From the NCBI GenBank assembly GCA_002351795.1, contig DEHG01000034.1, positions 18,210 to 29,230 of the forward strand: a DNA stretch of 11,021 nt. Reading direction: 5' to 3'. The DNA is from Ruminococcaceae bacterium UBA2806. Lineage in GTDB: Bacteria > Bacillota > Clostridia > Oscillospirales > Acutalibacteraceae. Each line of letters opens with the position of its first letter. Position 1 is the stretch's first letter. The notes beneath the pieces are model-generated. The model saw nothing but the letters and a program-made list of their open reading frames with translations, searched no databases and had not been told where the DNA came from. This document shows, piece by piece, positions 8,101 through 11,021 of this stretch. Position numbers and translations under genes: made by a program.

Positions 8101-11021
8101 AAGCTCCCATACGCCGAACATATAGGTTGTAAGGCTTTCATTCTTTGCCCATGCCTTCGGAAGATCAAACCATACTGCCGCCTCTTTTGCAAGATGTACC
8201 GCTTTCTCTGATAATTCAAATGAATCCGCAGACAGTCCCGCTGAACGGGCAAATGCTCCAAGCGGTTCTTTTATCGCTTCAAGAGCTGCTTTGTATGCGC
8301 TGATCTTTGAAGGAAGCTGCATTTTGAAATGCTGTGAATAAACCTTTACGCCTACGGGTGAAAGCGGATGATCCTTCGGATGTCCTGTTCCCTTTGCAGC
8401 GGCGATAAGTCTTTCAAGCATTATTTCCTGCTTTTCTATTCCTTCCTGATCAATATGCTTGATCAGGTCTTCATCGAACGGCGGAAGCTCGGGATATGCT
8501 GCATTTGCTTCATAATCATTAAGCAGATGATAAAGTGATTTTCCGCAAGGCTGTCTGCGGTGAAGAGCACCTGCATATACATCAAGTTCATGACGCATTT
8601 CTGATAAAGCCTGAGCCTTGACCGCAAATGAACGTCTGCTTTTTAGTTTTGTTACCTCTGAGGCTTGTTTGAGCTGTTCAAGTACAGCCTTCTTTTTTGA
8701 TTTATTGGAATGAAGCTCCAGACAGAAATCGCCTATCCCTATCTTATCAAGTCTTTTTTGCACGACCTCAAGAGCAGCCATTTTTTCTGCAACAAAGAGG
8801 ACTGTCTTTCCCTGTGCAAGGGCATTGGCGATAAGGGCGGTGATTGTCTGCGACTTGCCTGTTCCGGGAGGACCGTGAAGTACAAAGCTCTGTCCTTTTC
8901 CGGCGGATTCTATAGCAAACAGCTGAGATGCGTCTGCGGGAAGAGGAAGAAGAACATCATCCTCGGGTACACGCTTGCCCATGTCCATTTCCTCGGCCTG
9001 CCAAGCAAGCTTTCCATCCATAAGGCTTTTTACTATCTTATTTTCCGCAAGCTCCTCACTTCTGTTTCTGATATCGTTCCACATTACAAACTGTGAGAAT
9101 GAGAAAATACCAAGGTATGCAGATTCGCAGATATCCCAGTTTTTCTTTTCCATAACAGCCTTGCGGATTATCGTATAGACTTTTCTTGTGTCTATGCCGT
9201 GTTCATCCATCGGCAGGGGATCAAGTCCCTGGATATCTATTTCAAAATCCTGTTTGAGCTTTTCAAGCAGGGTTATATTCATTACAGCCTCATCATCACG
9301 AAGTCTTATTACATAACCCTTTGCGGCGGATTTTCTTACTATTTCAATAGGCAGAAGCAGAACAGGCGCATATCTTGCCTTTGTACTTTTTGAATTCTCA
9401 TACCAGCGCAGAAGTCCTAAAGCTATATATAATGTATTTGCGCCGTTTTCTTCCATTGAAAGCTTGGATGCACGATATATTTCTTTTATTGCATTTTCAA
9501 GCTCCTTTGCCGTAAAGGAAGAGCGCAGTCTGTGGTTTTTGAATTCAGAGTGAATGACATCCTTTACTTTATCGGGATTGCCTGCATTATCAAAGCCGAT
9601 CTCACCGCTTATTTTCAGATCCTCCGGACGGGGCAGGATGGAGAAATCTTCTCCGTCTGCAAGAGCGTCCTCAAGATCATCTATTGAATCTGTAAGCAGC
9701 GGAACTGTTGTTTTGGACATTCTGAAATTTATAAGCGAATTTCTCAGTCCCAGATCAAGCAGCTTTCTTTCCCACTGCTGCTTTTTCGTAAGCGGCGCAT
9801 GGGCGGTTTCATCAACGCTTATTACTGAACTCAGCGCCTTTGGAACACTTGTCAGCTCATCACTGGATTTTTCTTCTCTTTTAACGACCCATCCGCTGTC
9901 GCTTTTTATTCTCATCGGAATAGGCTTTATACCGCTGAGTCTTGCACGTTTAACATCAATGATGCACAGTGCTTCCGGAACCTTCTTTTCCGCTGATCTG
10001 CAAGCGTCATCAAAGGAAACTCCCTTGCCTGCATTCATACAGGTACATTCTGTAACTGATACCTCACTGATACCTGCTGCAAGCTTTTTGCTGAGCATTG
10101 AGGGATCATCCTGAACTGCCTCCGGGAATGTCATATCTTCAAGCCATACGCCGCCGAAAATATGATCTCTGCTAAGTACAAGCATCGGGTGCAGACCGAC
10201 AAGCTCCAGAGCCGACGCATAAAGCAGCGTCATATCCATACAGGTACCGAGCTTCTGATCGAGAACAGCGTCACAAAGACGTATTCTCTGTCCCGAAGCT
10301 TCAAAGCTTGCAGGGGGTTCGGAATAGACAATATTCTGCTTTTCTATAGCACCGTAAATAGCCGCTGCCTGTTTAAGAACATTATTAGGATCGCAGCTCT
10401 GATATCCGGTGAATGACGGATCTCCTGTCCACTGTTCAAGCAGTGAAGACGCTTCTGTAATTATTCTTACAATGTCAGGATGATTCGGAGTTACAAATGA
10501 ACACAAAAGCTCTGGATATACCCCATAACCTGTACATTCGTCATATGCAAGTATCGTAAGCTCCTCATTCTGGCGGGTGATAGCAAAATTATCTCTTGTA
10601 AGCTCGATAAGTATATTTCCACGAACAGCCTCAGTAACAGATACAAGCTTTTCACCATTAAGTCTGAGGTTTACATTTCTTATTTCAAATACAGAATTTG
10701 CCGGAATGAAATCAACATGAGTCATATACGGCAGGCAAAGACCGTCTGATGAAGTGATAGTCAGCTCTACATCCTTGACAGGATTATCGGACGAATTTTT
10801 AACAAGAATACTCTTTATTATGCGGATACCATTCTGCTGCAAAGCAAAATTGACAGTCCTTATCATATCTGTTTCAAGCGTCACAGCAGGATCAAGAAAT
10901 GCATCGGGATCAAGCGGGGCTTCTTCGGCTTCTGCGGACTCTTCCTCATCTTCTTCGACTTCGGGCATCTGCATTTCTTCCACAAATGTTTCAGCTTGTG
11001 TCTGCTCATTGCCATCTTCTT
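5152..11021 (-). CDS. DUF4011 superfamily I helicase with transglutaminase-like and Vsr-like nuclease domains (5' end outside window)
   Basis: Numbering counts GTG 10981-10983 as residue 1, giving 1943 residues. The frame stays open upstream to the edge and that GTG lacks a ribosome binding site, so the true start is probably outside. Order: acidic leader; beta-sandwich-like region (about 37-145); transglutaminase-like domain with C248, H274 and D283; DUF4011 (about 399-600); helicase core with Walker A GPPGTGKS 704-711 (K710), DEAS 1324-1327, GDPKQ 1348-1352, WHYRSRHE from 1393, QGDER 1517-1521 and NVAVSRAR 1555-1562; Vsr/MTES_1575-like nuclease (about 1628-1715: D1645, D1664, TTRDRE, then GW and RVWS); DUF3320-like region from about 1788. 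About 610 residues separate Walker A from DEAS, which I believe is usual for the family. The family is expected to translocate on nucleic acid using ATP and cut DNA. From memory, a DUF4011-helicase-Vsr protein is a reported single-gene antiphage system (Hhe); I could not verify this. Defence is therefore inferred. All core motifs look intact, with no frameshift. Confidence 0.92.
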   Translation of the reverse strand, partial: EDGNEQTQAETFVEEMQMPEVEEDEEESAEAEEAPLDPDAFLDPAVTLETDMIRTVNFALQQNGIRIIKSILVKNSSDNPVKDVELTITSSDGLCLPYMTHVDFIPANSVFEIRNVNLRLNGEKLVSVTEAVRGNILIELTRDNFAITRQNEELTILAYDECTGYGVYPELLCSFVTPNHPDIVRIITEASSLLEQWTGDPSFTGYQSCDPNNVLKQAAAIYGAIEKQNIVYSEPPASFEASGQRIRLCDAVLDQKLGTCMDMTLLYASALELVGLHPMLVLSRDHIFGGVWLEDMTFPEAVQDDPSMLSKKLAAGISEVSVTECTCMNAGKGVSFDDACRSAEKKVPEALCIIDVKRARLSGIKPIPMRIKSDSGWVVKREEKSSDELTSVPKALSSVISVDETAHAPLTKKQQWERKLLDLGLRNSLINFRMSKTTVPLLTDSIDDLEDALADGEDFSILPRPEDLKISGEIGFDNAGNPDKVKDVIHSEFKNHRLRSSFTAKELENAIKEIYRASKLSMEENGANTLYIALGLLRWYENSKSTKARYAPVLLLPIEIVRKSAAKGYVIRLRDDEAVMNITLLEKLKQDFEIDIQGLDPLPMDEHGIDTRKVYTIIRKAVMEKKNWDICESAYLGIFSFSQFVMWNDIRNRSEELAENKIVKSLMDGKLAWQAEEMDMGKRVPEDDVLLPLPADASQLFAIESAGKGQSFVLHGPPGTGKSQTITALIANALAQGKTVLFVAEKMAALEVVQKRLDKIGIGDFCLELHSNKSKKKAVLEQLKQASEVTKLKSRRSFAVKAQALSEMRHELDVYAGALHRRQPCGKSLYHLLNDYEANAAYPELPPFDEDLIKHIDQEGIEKQEIMLERLIAAAKGTGHPKDHPLSPVGVKVYSQHFKMQLPSKISAYKAALEAIKEPLGAFARSAGLSADSFELSEKAVHLAKEAAVWFDLPKAWAKNESLTTYMFGVWELCDHHINAQQIRTKLGSNWKDDFFTLDGHAMLNEFRDTSAKWFLAKSMGLSKLHKKLQQYSNAPVDKANLETIISDLAAYQTEKQEADRLDAMYVNDLGALYQGNNTDWKDITRHADKAKESAQKLNELTGSDDFRMNYCGNTDAKEIIPVLLECWENLVTARNDFYGILEIRNENSENWIENEINMCLNISKHLDQMKEWITWNDISEEAESAGLAPAVQAYRDGIAHTDVKGAYIKTISKAMAMKAIDGSSALNKFSGPVFNEKIAQFRRMDQEITELTKQEIYCRLASKIPNFAREAAQSSELGILQRAIRSGGRGISIRKLFDQIPNMLRRLCPCMLMSPISAAQYLDPKREPFDLVVFDEASQLPTCKAVGVLARGKDAVIVGDPKQMPPTSFFSTTSVDEDNLDIEDLESILDDCLALNMPQTHLLWHYRSRHESLIAFSNHEFYENKLYTFPSVNDREAKVKLVHIDGIFERGKTRNNLAEAQAVVEELKRRAHDETDSQYSIGIVTFNVNQQNLIDDMLTEACKDDPQLEEWAFKAEEPIFIKNLENVQGDERDVILFSVGYGPDKDGRVSMNFGPLNREGGWRRLNVAVSRARCEMVVYSSMTADMIDLSRTSSDGVAALKSFLEYASGKTLINDGNSVTAEKNKIRGIAETICNHIEEQGYKTQRMVGNSEYRIDIGVVDPSDPEKYLLGILLDGPAYGKAKTTRDREIAQISILDNLGWKLIRVWSMDWWDNSSKELARIDETLEKLKNGNFEDFENSEDEDAPKFTPPDDAEEMPVSNYQIAKLTVHTATPEEVMSQKLYDELRKKLRKTVEAEAPIKKELVIKRVTESFDIIRSTPKLHRYIEDTLTAMTYPKTKQDEDVVIIWSDDVKPTGYSQYRPDGKGDEGHREVTDIPYAEAANAVLEILYDEVSLPKADLIKESAKLMNYRMGSNVSAVFTAAFELVLEKKLASCDENEICSLTEEGFQEMIGR

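Noticed and set aside
9554..10114. 186-codon plus-strand ORF
   Set aside because: It lies wholly antisense to the helicase gene, is rich in Ser and Leu as expected from reversed coding, and has no family resemblance or ribosome binding site.

Overview
The window reads as chromosomal DNA from a low- to mid-G+C Firmicute, most like a gut or rumen clostridium of the Ruminococcus type. This rests on codon use (AAG, CTT, GAT and AGA common), consensus sigma-A promoter and Shine-Dalgarno sequences, very AT-rich intergenic DNA, and a large FIVAR-repeat surface-type protein. The genus is an inference. All coding sequence lies on the minus strand, so transcription runs from high to low coordinates. 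No tRNA, rRNA, CRISPR array, insertion sequence or attachment site was seen.

From 11021 down to 5152 is one enormous gene, open at the right window edge. Its order is: acidic leader, beta-sandwich-like region, transglutaminase-like domain with Cys/His/Asp, DUF4011, split superfamily I helicase, Vsr/MTES_1575-like endonuclease, and a DUF3320-like C-terminus. This helicase-nuclease architecture is associated with antiphage defence. After 54 bases, which hold a stem-loop and a strong ribosome binding site, comes a 131-residue FMN-binding split-barrel protein (pyridoxamine-phosphate-oxidase-like). A textbook intrinsic terminator follows it at 4659-4694. The two genes probably form the end of one transcription unit.

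From 4658 down to 3821 is AT-rich non-coding DNA. It holds two perfect dyads (4306-4328 and 4100-4134), a near-consensus sigma-A promoter (3926-3954) and a leader stem-loop (3874-3900) for the next gene.

From 3820 to the left edge runs a partial gene of at least 1273 codons with no stop. It starts with a PilX/prepilin-like hydrophobic N-terminus, continues with beta-rich aromatic modules that may bind carbohydrate, and has three FIVAR-like helical repeats before more beta-rich sequence. It looks like an exported or pilus-associated giant protein and has its own promoter, so it is not part of the helicase unit.

The most interesting items are the single-gene protease-like/helicase/nuclease protein with all key motifs intact, and the pilin-like signal on a giant FIVAR protein. 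The first appears to belong to a known family; the second is less familiar to me.
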